DNA of 59,030 nucleotides from contig NW_019029070.1 in assembly GCF_002105155.1 (NCBI RefSeq), positions 1-59,030 on the forward strand. The letters are read 5' to 3'. Positions 34,301-48,023 of the stretch are shown here, one piece after another. The notes under the pieces are model-generated. The model saw only the letters and a program-made list of their open reading frames with translations. It was not told the DNA's origin and did not search any database. The number at the start of each line of letters is the position of its first letter. The stretch's first letter is position 1. The position numbers were made by a program, and so were the translations under genes. This DNA comes from Lobosporangium transversale. Lineage: Eukaryota; Mortierellomycota; Mortierellomycetes; Mortierellales; Mortierellaceae.

Positions 34301-36001
34301 TCCTGCAAGATCCATACGTTTCTTTCCATAGTGATCACGATCATCAACGTCACGGCGGCTGAGAGCCGCCAACAGCAAACGATGAATCATGTATCCAAAG
34401 AAATAAGCTTTTCTGGTCTGATTGTGCGACTGTGTGCCGACATGAGGTAAGAATTCCTTCTGTAGAATCTCAGAAGCATACTTCGTACGTTTATCTTTAG
34501 TGGCACCCACAGTGGTTCCACGTTTACCAATATAATCGAGAGCAACTTCTTTATCCTGAATGACGAAGGCCTGCTCAATACAGGGTTTCAACATCTCTAA
34601 CATCTGGTAATCGTTGCGGTCGTAACAGATGTGTTCTAAAACATCACGATCTGCAACAAGTCCGAGAGCTCGGAAGACAACAACGACAGGAATACCATCC
34701 CTAATATAAGGGAGAGTGGCCTCAATTGTCTGCCCTGTTCCTGCACGTTCAGCGGAACGTGCCAGAAGCTTCACAAAACATGGTGACGCATTCTTGGATC
34801 CACGTTCCACAGAACTCCTAATCTCTGCTGTATATGAGTATTTGTTCCCGAGAGGTTTGCTGAAAACATAGACAGTGTTTGTGGCCATGCGTTCCTGAGC
34901 AATCAAAACCTTTTCTGAGCCGTTGATGACAAAGTAACCACCCTATTATATGAAGTAATGAAATTAGTTTTTTTTTTTTTTTTTTTTTTTTTTTTGATAA
35001 TGAAGCAGATAACCTATGCCAACTGATGGTATAGACAAATCTCTATAAATTTCTCTACTTCTTTATACCTGATCATATTGACATTCGTTCATCTTTTGTA
35101 ACTCGTTGTCATCCAACCCAGTCAGCATGCAATAGGTCGACTTGAGCATAATAGGGACCATTCCAATGAAAATTTTGTTCATATCGCCTCCATCACCATT
35201 ATCTTCCTCTTCCATGAACATGTCATGAGGATTTGTCTTGCCCTTGTTCTTTTCATGATGGGGATTGGCGACCTTTACTGTTTTGCGCATATCAACATAC
35301 AATGGAGCGGCATAGCTGACATAAAAAAAAATGCACAAAAAAAAATTGTTAAAAATTGGGTTGATACCTTTTTTTTTCAATAGTTGCATAAAAGTTGATA
35401 CCAACAACTACTACTTACGTCAAACTACGAAGTCGGGCTTCATGGGGATACATGGGTTGCGTTGAACCATCCGACTCGGTCATACTTGGGCGAGACAAGT
35501 AAATCTGACCGAAATTGATCTCATATCGTTTCTATTTTAACAATATGAAAAATAAGAAAAATAAAAAACGTCGTCAATCCCTGTAGGAACAATAAATATT
35601 AACAGACTTTTTCAGTCGAAACTCAAATATAATTAATGAATCAAACCTACAGTAACATCGCCTTCAGCACCTGAGTGCTGGCTAGTAGTTTGCAGGATCA
35701 GATTTGAATTCTCATCAACTAGTTCCTGCATAGTATTCTGGATAAATTCATCAAATGAATCCAATTGCTGTCGGACCAATCCCTTATCCTCAAAAAAGGA
35801 AGAAATGACAGCCCAGCAGTCCTCTTGTGTAATGGTCTCTTCTTCCTCATCCAAGTAGTACTCTGTTATTTTAATGGTGAAATATAATTCATTAATAAAA
35901 ACCACTTTATGACTGTGGGATCGCTCTTGATAATTCATAGATGTCATCCACCATTTGAATTACAACAAATGCAGATTGCCATTAATACCTTGTTCATCCA
36001 T
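31363..36001 (-). CDS. RPB2: RNA polymerase II second-largest subunit RPB2
   Basis: Nine exons on the minus strand: 36001-35989, 35862-35651, 35531-35419, 35315-35069, 34942-34229, 34121-33420, 33305-33039, 32909-31789 and 31627-31363. All introns are GT-AG, giving 1217 residues against about 1174 (human) and 1224 (yeast). Recognisable RPB2 blocks run end to end: [103 protein letters not shown] and the C-terminal Zn ligands CDLC...CRSC. It forms half of the catalytic cleft with RPB1. The first exon is only 13 nt. No frame damage anywhere. Confidence 0.97.
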
Positions 36002-39000
36002 GTTGAAGGTCGTGGTAATAAGTTGCTATTAGATCTGCCTGTTTGTGTTGGCTGTAACCAAGTTTCAAAAGTCTTCTATGGTCAGACTATTTATTTTTGG
36101 AGGCGCCTACGTAGACGAATCGCGATGATTATGGATGAAGTGAATGAGCACTCACAAATGTGATGAAGCCGAAAGGAATAAGAGGATTCTTCGTCTGTCC
36201 TTTTTCCTTTTTTTTTTTTTTTTTTTTTTTTTCTTCGTTTCTCCTTTTCGAAGGAACCCACAAAATGAAAGAAAAGAAAAAAGAGATGGTAAAGATCTTT
36301 TTTGTCAAACGAAATTCATCCTCTCCTTTTATATGTATGCTTTACAACCAGTTCTCAGCCACCACCACTCCCTGAAACTGCTGCGCGATCAGTTGATTGG
36401 ACGACGTCACATGATGAGGATAGTCTCCACAAATCTCAAATATCCCTTCGTCCGTAATTGTCTTGAATTTTATTTCGACGTCGAAATAAATGACCGAAAA
36501 CTAAACTGTAATGGAGCTATCCTGGCTCCTCTATTTGTGCAAATAAAAAAACTCATGAAGACTTTCGCATGACCCTAGCATCTCCCTAGGAGCCCATTGT
36601 ATCGTTTATTTATTGACTGGTGTAATAGCAATGATAATATTCACCGCCGTAATATCGACTTGAAAGGAGGACAATCTGAGTTGATTCATTCTACCGCACC
36701 ATGGAGCTTGACTGACTTGGTCTTTTCCTGTACAGCTCGGCGAGACTTGATTTGTCACATCGTTTGCTTCCTTGTCTTCTTGCGTTCCCTTGATATATCT
36801 GGATTGGTAAGCACTGCTAATAGAGTTTGTTGGGCATGTTGAAACCAGAGGGAACCACACCAACATATCATACTCAAAGTGATACATGTCTATGTTGGAG
36901 TGAATGGTGAAATGCCTGTGTGTGATTCAGATGTAATAGACATTTACGGCGAAAGAAAGTATTGAGAGGATGTGAGTGATTATGAGAGCAAGGAAGAAGG
37001 GGTTTGTATCCCTTTTCAAGTCCTTGGCAACGGAGCATGAGTAGCAGTTGTGAGCACAAGTTGATTTCGGTGAGTCCGCATAACAATGGTCATAGTGTCA
37101 AGGCCCCATCCTCCATGCACGGTATTGCATTATTGTTGTTTTCAGACCTGGCACCAACCATGCGAGGTTTTTTTTTTTTTTTTTTTTTTTTTTCTTCTGG
37201 GAGTTCCTTGTGTTAAACGGTCAACGGTGGAAAAAAAATGTATGTGAACAAACAGCTGTTGTGCTTCTTTGTTGTCTGCACATGCCTTCTTGCATCGCGG
37301 GTTTTTTCGTCAATTACTGTCAGTTGTGTGTACAGGCTATTGAATAAACAGCTGAAGTGTCTCTTTGATTCCTACATATGTAGAAACACATTTTGCATCG
37401 CGGCGTTTTTTTTGTTTTTGTTTTCTAGGCACTTCCAAAACACAAGCGTCTTCCAATGGAGCCTCTAGAAGAAATAACAAACTTTATTTGGCGGCCACTC
37501 CACAATCATGCCATGGTTATAACAATCCCTAGGAAAGAAACTCAAACGCGTCGGTATTAATCTCGCTTCTGCTCTCCCTCCATCCGCAAGGCGCTGCACA
37601 ATATCACCATTAACAAAGCACTGTCCAGTAAGGAAGGGTGCTTAGATAGCTTTTACTCCAAGCAATAGGCGCATACAACTACATCACTCCTATCTCCGCC
37701 ATTGATGCCGGAACCTGAGTGCCAACGAATATCTCTGCTTTAGCGCAATAGTACTGGAGCTGTTGGAGCAAAGAGCGACATCTGAACCCATTCTCTGATA
37801 AAAAAAAGACTTTTTTTTCTCTTGTTATTACCTTTGAGAAGGATGTAATCACCTGTTTCAAACCCAGTTCCTACACACTGAGTCAAATCTGTCAATGTAT
37901 TTACTACCCTGTTCAAAATTATAACACTGTATGCAGTATACGGAAATGATTTTTTCGAATGCTTACTTTGGTATCTCAATGCTATTGTTTCCAATCTTCC
38001 GTTCATGTGAGAGCTTGTATTTATCTGTCGGTCTCTGCTAATGACTTGGACAAAACCCCAATTTGAACAAAGGGAACTGAATAAAGATTGATAAAATTCA
38101 TCATCAATCCAGGATATAAAAAGGGATCATTGTCTTCATCCTTTTCCGCTCGCTCACTCCAAAGTCCCATCCCTTTTACCACTGCCACTTGTTCCTGTAT
38201 CTTTTCCTCAATATTTTCTGCCTGAACCTTTTATTCTTTATCTATTCACTTTGGAACTTTAAACCATAAAAAAGCCCATCCATTTATACCTTTGTCGGTC
38301 TTTTTTTTCTTTTTCATATCTTTTCATCCAAGTCGCGGTGCTTGCCTCCTGGTATAGTGCTTAGCTTCCAAGACTTTTTGCACCCATTCTGGATACTTAA
38401 TCTTTATCCCAAGCTGTGTTAAGTTCCAATGAGCTTCTCTCCTTCTGGTGAGTATGTCTCCTGCCTTGGGGGCAGTAGGGGCTGCGGAAGTAATGACAGG
38501 GGTAATAGTTGTGATAGGTGGGATGACGGAGGTAGTGGGTTTGGTAGGGGGAGTAGTGCAGGCCTATCCACTGCTGGACGTCGAAGGACGGGGAGTAACT
38601 TCCTCGAATGCTTGCCAGAGGCAACCACCATTGTAAAATTGTGACAAAGTCGGCAACGAGGCCCTTCTGTAGTATGCCTACTAAGGCCTCCTGGTATTGA
38701 TTGCATTCTATATAATGCAACCATGCGATGCTCGCAAGTAATGTTAGCTGTGCACGCAGTTTTTCGATTTTGCTGGGTATAATATAATATGCTTACTCTG
38801 CATCCCATTGAAGTGAGCAAAATGGGGGAAAAGATATTCGCGGCCCTCGTCTCGGTGGAGGGTATGAAGTGAAGAAATACCATTTTTTTTTTTCGATTGT
38901 GAAATGGGTAATGACAGGGTCGTGGATGTGTGCATCCGAAGTATGTATTGGTCTTGTGTGACATGAGAAGAATGTGCACTTGAGCTTGGCATGATTTATT

Positions 39001-39695
39001 GTTGGAAGAAATGAGTGAGAATGTTCAAAAAAGACTAAGGAAGACAAAGAAATACTCTAGAGCACTTTGAAGCTGCGCGTCTACTGTGGTTTGCTGTACA
39101 TGAAAAAAAAGGGGGCACCTGTCGACATGCACTTCTTCAAATATAAGCTTCTCAATCGTGGTTGGATTAAAATAAAGGAATCTTACTTTGATACTATCTG
39201 AGCTTGTTCCCTGAGCGTGCTCAAATAATCTCTTAACCCCGCACAGGGATGATGAAGCAGTTGTTGCTTGTAGCCCCTTTTTCAAAGAAACAGGTGCACT
39301 AACTACTTACTGGCCAACCACTCGTCCGCGATATTATACTAAAATCGCATTTTTTTTTTTTAAAGCTTTCGTTTACCTCATACCAAATCAACCAGTTTTA
39401 CCTTCAGTGTATTAACTATTTTAGAGAACAAACGCGACTCAAAAACTTCACCGAGTGTGACTGCCAAACGCGTTCTTTTAATTTACGAGCGCGTTTTATT
39501 TGTTTTGATGTTGAATAGCATAAACTCATGCAGATAAAGAGGCATCGCATCTATTTCATTCCATCCCATTTCCCATGGCTCTTTTCTTTTCCTACTCGGT
39601 CTAACCATAACAATCGGCAAAAAAAAAAAAAAAAAGAAGATATAAGCGAAGTGAAACTTTCACGCACCCGACTCCTCCTTGACGCCAAATCATAT
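36002..39695. other. Unassigned region upstream of RPB2
   Basis: 3.7 kb without a gene I can name. The first part must contain the RPB2 promoter. A perfect 22 bp palindrome lies at 36469-36490, a poly-T at 36208-36232, a poly-T at 37167-37192 and an imperfect ~75 bp direct duplication at about 37240-37410. Exon-like pieces exist (minus strand about 39287-39203 before GTAAGA; plus strand ATG at 38429 before GTGAGT), but none joins into a credible protein. Confidence 0.45.
36469..36490. promoter_or_regulatory. 22 bp perfect palindrome upstream of RPB2
   Basis: Half-site TTTATTTCGAC followed immediately by its exact complement, centred on GACGTC. It lies about 470 bp upstream of the RPB2 start codon. 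It could bind a dimeric factor; bZIP proteins bind ACGT cores. Binding is inference. Confidence 0.35.
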
Positions 39696-41284
39696 ATGCC
39701 AACCCTTATAGATATGTCCCAGGCGCAAGTCCCCAACATGAGTATGCTGGTTGATATGGGCCTTTCTAGACCCATTCCCGTCAAGGCTGCTTTGCGAATG
39801 ATTCGTGCAGCCATCAAGACATTGCTGTACATGCGTGGACAAATGAGCAGGTAAGGTGATTTGAAAATAAAACGATACAATAGACAAAAACACATAAAGG
39901 TATAGATATCCCGTATATTCATTCTCTTTCCTTTCTAATCCACCCATAAGCCCTTGGGAGCAGCTCGAGCAATTGGTATGCAATCATCATTCAAACCCAT
40001 CATTTTCTAAAAAAAAAAAAAAAAGCAGAATGAAAAAAAGACATTTTCTGATTTTTCCTTTTAAAATCTTGATACCCATTAATGCGTTTCAAGCTAAAGC
40101 TTGAAATAGCCCGTCAAGCGCAGGAGCAGGGGCAGGAGCAAAAACAAGGACTGGTGCATGGACAAGAGCAAGGGCAAGGGCAAAGGCAGGAACATTATCG
40201 CCACCAGCCTCCGATACAATCCCTTCAAGAGTTTCTTGAAACAGCTGAATCCATGTTTGTTGATCTGGAAGGATCTATTTATGCCCAGCTCTTTTCCCGC
40301 CTTCAACAGCAGCAAAAACAATCATCATTACACTATATACAGCCTCAAACTTCCTTCCCTAATGCGAATTCAGGTTCTATCAACGCTCAACAAACAACAA
40401 CGTCTGTACCTTTGACTATGGCGCAGGCAAGGTCACCACCCGGCAACAGTAATGACCTTTATATATCATTGGCTGTTGTCTTCGGAAACACGTTAACTGT
40501 CCCAAAAGAGCAATACATGATCCGTATTGGGCCATTGGAACCACAACAGGCTTTGTTACTATCTACTCCTCCAATTACTGTTTATGATCCTATTGCTACC
40601 ACCACCACCACCACAAATAATTTTGTCCACAACTTGCATAACAATGATCGGATACCTCTTTCGAACCTCAGTGACTATCATCGGATTTATCACGGCTACT
40701 CTAACATGCACTTAGATGATAAAGGTCATGAGTATCATCCTCGCTATCACCAGCATCGCCACCGCCAGCAGCAGCAGGAGCAAGAGCAGAAGCAGAAGCA
40801 AAAGCAAACACGCGAAGAAAAAGCATGGGAAAGAAAGCTGCTTCATCAAATCATTGGTATGACCTCAGTAGTCGCAGATACAGATTCAAAAACAGGAAAT
40901 GAACTTTCTAACGGCGGCAGTCGAGGATATCAAGAACAACCAAATCAGTTATCCCCATCGCTCCCATCTCGAGCAAAAGTTCATCTACTCTTGAAGGCTC
41001 CCTCTGCATTAACATTCCAGGGATTATTTCCGAAGCAGATGATTGTTCTCCCAGAGGATTTTTCAGTCAGTGAAGCCCAACGGGCATCAAAGTCGACATC
41101 GTCGTTAGTAGCAGATAATAGAAGCAGAAATAGCAACAGAAAAAAGCGCTGGCCAGTTCATCATCTTCATATTTTTGGGCCATCCACATCAGCATCAGAA
41201 TCAGGGGGGTCAGCATCCGCCGAACTGCCCGAAATTTGGTATGAAGTTGGCTCTGGCATCCCGCCACTATCGCCCCTTCTCTGA
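39696..41284 (+). CDS. p31comet-like MAD2-binding protein (MAD2L1BP family)
   Basis: Three exons: 39696-39850, 39951-39975 (25 nt) and 40094-41284, giving 456 residues. Family marks are IKTLLYMRGQMSSPWEQLEQL across the first two introns (human p31comet has a very similar LLYMRQQLP-YEQL segment), then LAVVFGNTLTVPKEQYMI (like the family's GGNALSPKEFYEL) and a C-terminal APSALTFQGL (like APVTFKGF). p31comet has a HORMA-like fold, binds closed MAD2 and works with TRIP13/Pch2 to silence the spindle checkpoint. The chain is longer than the human protein because of Gln-rich and His-rich inserts. The start is uncertain: the frame stays open upstream to 39528 through an A-run; I chose the first ATG after it. 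Confidence 0.75.
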
Positions 41285-41603
41285 AATGAAATACCCGAGG
41301 CATTTTAAAATAGATAAGCCTTTGCTCCTTTCATATTGAACGAAAAACTCTAAACTGTACACTGGCGTCCCATGGTCAGATCCATTTTTTTTATTTATTT
41401 TTATTTTTTATAATCTTTGCAAGAGTAATGGAGTATATGAACTAGTTATGAAAATGGAGGAAAACAGTGATATTTTGGTTGACATGGAAATGGAATCAAA
41501 GGACAACATCAAGGCACTCTACAGATTGCACCGCGTGTTCGTTTTTTAAACCCAGGGCTTGATGTGTTAATTCATAACACAACTTGAGATGATGATATGA
41601 CTC

Positions 41604-43218
<1,615 letters not shown>

Positions 43219-43716
43219 GGTGAAAAATAGGTTATTTAAGAAAAAGTTGTTTGTAAAGGAATGAGAATATAGGATTGAAAAAAATAAAAATAAAAAAAAA
43301 AATAAGAAGAGAAAGGATGAGGGGAGTGATGAAAGAATGAAATGAATGAAGAATCTTTATTCTTCTTTCAGCCTAATTTTTTTTTTTTTGCCCACCCGCC
43401 ACCGCCACCGCGATGACTTCATGCTAGGCCTGCCGCAGTGGAGTGCTCAATCAAGCAGAGCAGGGCTGAGAAAAAAAGGTATTTCTGGCACAACGCATTC
43501 TGCAGCGCATTAATGTTTATACATGCATGTGACTTAAAAAAAAAAATCGCCTTTCTTGATCGCGTATGCAAGTTTGTCTCTCCCGCTTTTCTGGACGTCC
43601 TTCGCATAATCATATTGTCACAAAATATATTTGTATCTCGCTGTTAATTTTTTTTTCTTTCTTTCTTTCTTGGCTTCTCCCACACATTCCTTCTCCTCTT
43701 GATTTATCTATTCATC
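43219..43716. promoter_or_regulatory. Divergent intergenic promoter region
   Basis: About 500 bp shared upstream by the E2 (-) and DUF1772 (+) genes. It holds A-rich and T-rich runs but no clear TATA box. CACCGCCACCGC at about 43398 is the only GC-rich motif. Confidence 0.5.
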
Positions 43717-44372
43717 ATGTCTACAGCCATATCTACCTTTTTCAATCAGCCAGCAGCACTTTTCACAACAAAGTCTTTGACCATCACATCAATCGGCCTA
43801 TTCGCTGGTGTCGCACTCTCTTTCAATGCTATTATCATGCCATCCCTGCGCAGGGTGCCTAACACAACAGCACTTCCAATCTGGGCGAACGCTTATCATA
43901 TTGGCAAAAGTTAGTATTTTTTTTTTCTTTTTTCTTTTTTCTTTTTACTTTTCCTTAACCATTATTCTTTTGTTCATGGTTTCACTGATTTTTTTTTTTT
44001 TTTTTTTTTTCAGATCTCCAGGTCGGATTAATCATGACCTCATTGGCAACAGGCAGCATCGTATACTACAAAACTGAGAACCCATACTTTATCGTAGCAT
44101 CCATGACCATGACCTCCATCATCCCTTATACGATTGCATTCATTGCACCTATCAACAGAACCTTATTTGCGGTCTTGGACACTCACGATTATGACCTTCA
44201 AAAAGGACAAAAAAGTGGCCAAACTGTCGTTGCTCGTGATACTGATTTTGAATTGGATCAACTGTTCATCAAATGGGATCTCCTTCACTTCGGGAGAACT
44301 GTTCTCAGCTTTGTTGCCTTGGCTGTGGCCCTATATGGAAGTTTCTCTTCTAAGGCCATCTCATCAAAATAA
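43717..44372 (+). CDS. DUF1772 (anthrone oxygenase-like) membrane protein
   Basis: Two exons, 43717-43909 and 44014-44372, GT-AG, 183 residues. Four hydrophobic segments at about 21-42, 66-83, 91-110 and 160-178 match the four-helix DUF1772 family. Family-like features are the first-helix GVALSFNAIIMPSL, the TPxWANAYHIGK-type loop (LPIWANAYHIGKN) and the third-loop APINRTLFAVL. The name comes from anthrone oxygenases of polyketide clusters, but most fungal members are single genes of unknown substrate, and no polyketide genes are present here. Its stop lies about 100 bp from that of the CASTOR-like gene, transcribed convergently. Confidence 0.8.
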
Positions 44373-44474
44373 AAAAGACCAAGTCAACCTCAATAAAACA
44401 AAAAATCTGAATCCTTTCCATCTTTTTTTTTTTTTTTTTTTTACAAATTTCATTTAAATTATTATTATTTTTTT

Positions 44475-47106
44475 TTATCCTGCCATGCTAAGTATCCTGA
44501 GCGACTTTTGTAGATCCGAATCGTACACCAATACATTTGCAGTTCGGGACGTGCTCATACACAACAAGTTCACATCTTGGTCCACCAATGGGTTAGACAT
44601 CGAGTATACCAACCCAAACGTATCTAACCCAAATCTTGACAAGTCCACTTGAATACATCGGAGCATGGTCTCAGATGAACTCTTATTGAGCATATGGTCT
44701 TCAAATTGGCTTAAAACTTCCTGACCCTATTCATCCATCATTGAACCATATATTATAAGTAATGTATGTTCTGTTTTTTTTTTAAAAAAAAAATTAAAAA
44801 AATAAAAATAAAAGTGCCTTAACATATTTTTTAAGGCTTCAAGCACATACTGCGATAAGTGAGGCTCCTTCGTCAGTTGTCGTGAATGAGATGAACCTTG
44901 ATTTTGGAGCACTGTTCATAGTGGTTTCGATACAAACAGTACATGTCAGATATATATGCTATTAGAGCAATGTAGTAACAGGCGCTACAAACGCCCATGT
45001 TAGGTAAGTAGTGCTTTTTCTTGCCTTGAAAGTCCTGGCAGTTCTTCTGGGTAAAAGAACACTTTCAACAACGTCACCGCCCATTCCGACTGGTAGTCAC
45101 TAATAATAACATAAAAAAAATAAAAAATAAAATAAAATAGCACAGTTTAATGTCTCATTTTTGATTAAAAACTTGTAAGATCTTACATAAATATTTTTTT
45201 AAAAAAAAAAATATCATACAGCGAAAGCCCCGCCATGATCAACTTGTCATCAGTAACAGATCTCGGACAGGATTTCCGAATCTGTTCCTTAATCTTGGCT
45301 TCTCGTTCCTCCTGCTCTTCAAGTGTCTCTTGCATAAGGCCCAAAGAAGGAAATGATCCAAAGCTAGGGAAGCTGTTGTTGATCGGCGTTAAGAGTGGGA
45401 ACATGATGTTATCGTTCGCGGATACAGACCTTGTACCCACATTTGGTGTTGCTTGATTCGGTATACTATCAAGACTGTCATACGAAGAAGGTCCATGATG
45501 GTGATGTCGCTTTGGAAAATATCGTCCAATGCCCTCACCGAACGATGATTCTGCAATTGAGTTCTGTCGCCCACGCTGTTGATGTTCTCTATTGCTATAT
45601 TGCTGGTTATGGTGGTGATGAGTGAAACTAGACTGGCTATAACTGTCGGACATTACGCCATATCCATTGCCTATAGTCCCGCTACCGCCACTACTTTTCC
45701 CTCCCTTTCCTGCCCCTGATTCGGTCCCATTAAGCCCATCCAGAGAGGATGTATCTGAATCAGAATTCTGTCGCCCAGGAGCACCAGAAAACCCTCCTGA
45801 ACCTACACGTGAACTTGAATGGTGGTAATAGGCATAGTTAGGGCGTCTGCCAAATGGAATAGTGATTCCGGGTGATGGCCTGCTATAACTACTCCCTAAA
45901 CTACTTCCGTACTGCTGTTGTTGTTGTTGGTTTTGAAAAGATGAAGCGATATAGGATCCATTCTGCGTTGGATATTGATAATGCAAAGACTGGAAACGAG
46001 ATGACGAAGGCGATGAAGGTCTGTGTAGAAACGAGTTCATGGATGTGAAACTACTCCCGGGAAATGAACCCTGTTCAGACTCGGAAGAGAATCCGCGTGA
46101 GTGGTACCCAGAGGAGATATCACAATCAGAATCTACTGAGAGAGAGAAGAGCGATCGGATGGCAGGCAAAACGGATCTGATGCGCTTTTCCTTGACAAGA
46201 ATGAAATCTGTGATACGGGTAGAGAGATAAAAGATAGAGATCCCATTCCTGCTCAATAATGCAGATAGTTCATTGATACGCCTCCCCGAGTTGTCTGTTA
46301 GGAATAAGACAAAGTGACCAATAGGATAAGTAGTCAGTTATCATTCTCAGCATATGTTTATAGTAATACGTGAATAACTTTAATAATAAACGGTGGGGAT
46401 CATGCGCATGATCATTGTTTGTTTGTCCCACCACACCCTTCTGTATCGCTGATTGGACTGTTCCCATCAGGGACCAGATAATGCAGTTTTTTATTATTGT
46501 AAAGTACTCTGATTAGGTGCGGATACAAAGAATTATTGGAGAGAGATAATGGTTGTAATTTTAATTGCTTCAGTAAGCAAGCAAACCCACTTATCACGCT
46601 CTAGCCTCTTTTCAACTATTCGCTCATTCGTACAAATGCACACATGCTCACAATGTCGTCAGTTCATTTCATTTACTTTTTGCTTACCAATGCCATCGGG
46701 GTCATCGACCATGAACGCACAAAACACATCCTCAGTTACCATCATACCCTCTAATTTGAGTGATAGGAACTCATCTGTAATCACATTCATGTCCGCTATG
46801 ATAGCAAGCTCAAGTGCATTTTGTGTGAACGAAAATAGGGTATCACGACTGCATGAATAGGAATATGCCATTCAGGAGATAATGAAGTTGGGATGGTTTT
46901 GGATTAGTGTAAAAGAAGCTTTTTTTGTTATACTTGAAAGTTGACAGTTATAGGATTGTACTAATGAAATAAATGGGGGATGCCGCGTACCTCTTAGGAA
47001 AGAAGATGTTCTTTACAATAGCATGAGTGCAGCTTTCAATGGATTTTGGATAAGATTTTGGAATGGAGAGCAGCTTGAGTTTCCATGGTTGCAGAGTGAT
47101 TGACAT
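44475..47106 (-). CDS. CASTOR-like ACT-domain amino-acid sensor
   Basis: Six exons on the minus strand: 47106-46991, 46848-46688, 46294-45220, 45099-45025, 44911-44851 and 44726-44475, giving 579 residues. The third donor (CASTOR exon 4) is GC rather than GT. Similarity to human CASTOR1 runs through both halves: N-terminus LKLLSIPKS, KSRDTLFSFT, the ACT2 strand GISIFYLSTRITDFILVKE, and the C-terminal LDTFGLV and NPLV...CMST. CASTOR1 binds arginine and relieves inhibition of GATOR2 in the mTORC1 pathway. The fungal protein carries a roughly 250-residue Ser/Gly/His/Gln-rich insert between the two halves. The residue aligned with human Asp304 is alanine, so its ligand may differ. Confidence 0.82.
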
Positions 47107-47341
47107 TCTTCTCTCTTTTTCTATGAAAACGCCAAAGATGGAGAAGGAGAGAAATGGAGAAAGGAGAATTGGATAGCTATATGCTTAGTTGAAAAATCCT
47201 CACGTTTAAATAACACAAGATGGTAAATTGGTAGGTGAGTGAAAGAAAGAAAGATCGCAAATATCGCTTTTTTCGTCGACAATTCTCTTTTATGCGCACG
47301 GCCTCAGAGTTTGGTGCCCTAATTGGAACATGCTTAACATT

Positions 47342-47891
47342 GGCGACTGTTCGATGCTTGTTGGTTTTCCAAATCTGCTCTGATTTCACCATAGTTTAGC
47401 AGAATTGATTAGCATCCCCTGAATAGCTGCCATCCAAAGGGATTAACTTCGAATGGACAGGATTTACTGTGTTGTTCAAAACAATAAAACTTGACTGAAA
47501 GTCTGCTAATCCTCAAACCATGAGGCAAATAATGCCTCTGAACGCTTCAATAGGATTATGGCGAGCTTTTGGGGTGCAGAAAAGACAAGATTGTCTCTTT
47601 TGAGCAATGAAGGATATAGGATTTGTTCCTTGGAGGCAAACTTTTTTAAAACCACGCTTGTTGCTAGTAAAAACACAAATGGTTCCCGTTTTCCGCATAC
47701 TTTCAGCGCTTCCACAATCCAAGGGCTGTGATGTAGCCATTAAATGTTACATGTTTGTCGAAGTGTTGACACATCCCTTGCAAAAGTTCAGATGTATGCT
47801 AAGAATATTGTTTAAGGGACGTAGAGTGGTCAATAGCATGTGGCAGTATTCAGGTGTTTATACAGTATCAGATGGAGTCCGAACAGTCGCC
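47342..47891 (+). mobile_element. 550 bp element with 12 bp terminal inverted repeats, copy 1
   Basis: Ends are GGCGACTGTTCG and CGAACAGTCGCC, a perfect 12 bp inverted pair. About 98% identical to 57192-57740 in the same orientation. No credible protein, so it looks like a non-autonomous DNA element. I could not find a clean target-site duplication. It lies 130 bp upstream of the chromo-transposase gene. Confidence 0.8.
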
Positions 47892-48023
47892 ATATTCGGA
47901 TGGATTGTAAATTGAAGTGAATATTTGAATAGGTAGGATGAAAATAAAGTGAACACATGGAATAATATAGAGGAGTTGTAATAAAGCGCTTTATATCCAA
48001 TAGCTTTCAAAGAGTATATCTGT

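Noticed and set aside
38429-38644. Gly/Ser-rich 71-codon frame with a GTGAGT donor after seven codons
   Set aside because: No acceptor or following exon that gives a credible protein; opposite-strand frames are equally long.
43719-44372. Polyketide-pathway anthrone oxygenase
   Set aside because: Only the DUF1772 family is supported; no polyketide synthase or tailoring genes are nearby, so pathway membership is not claimed.
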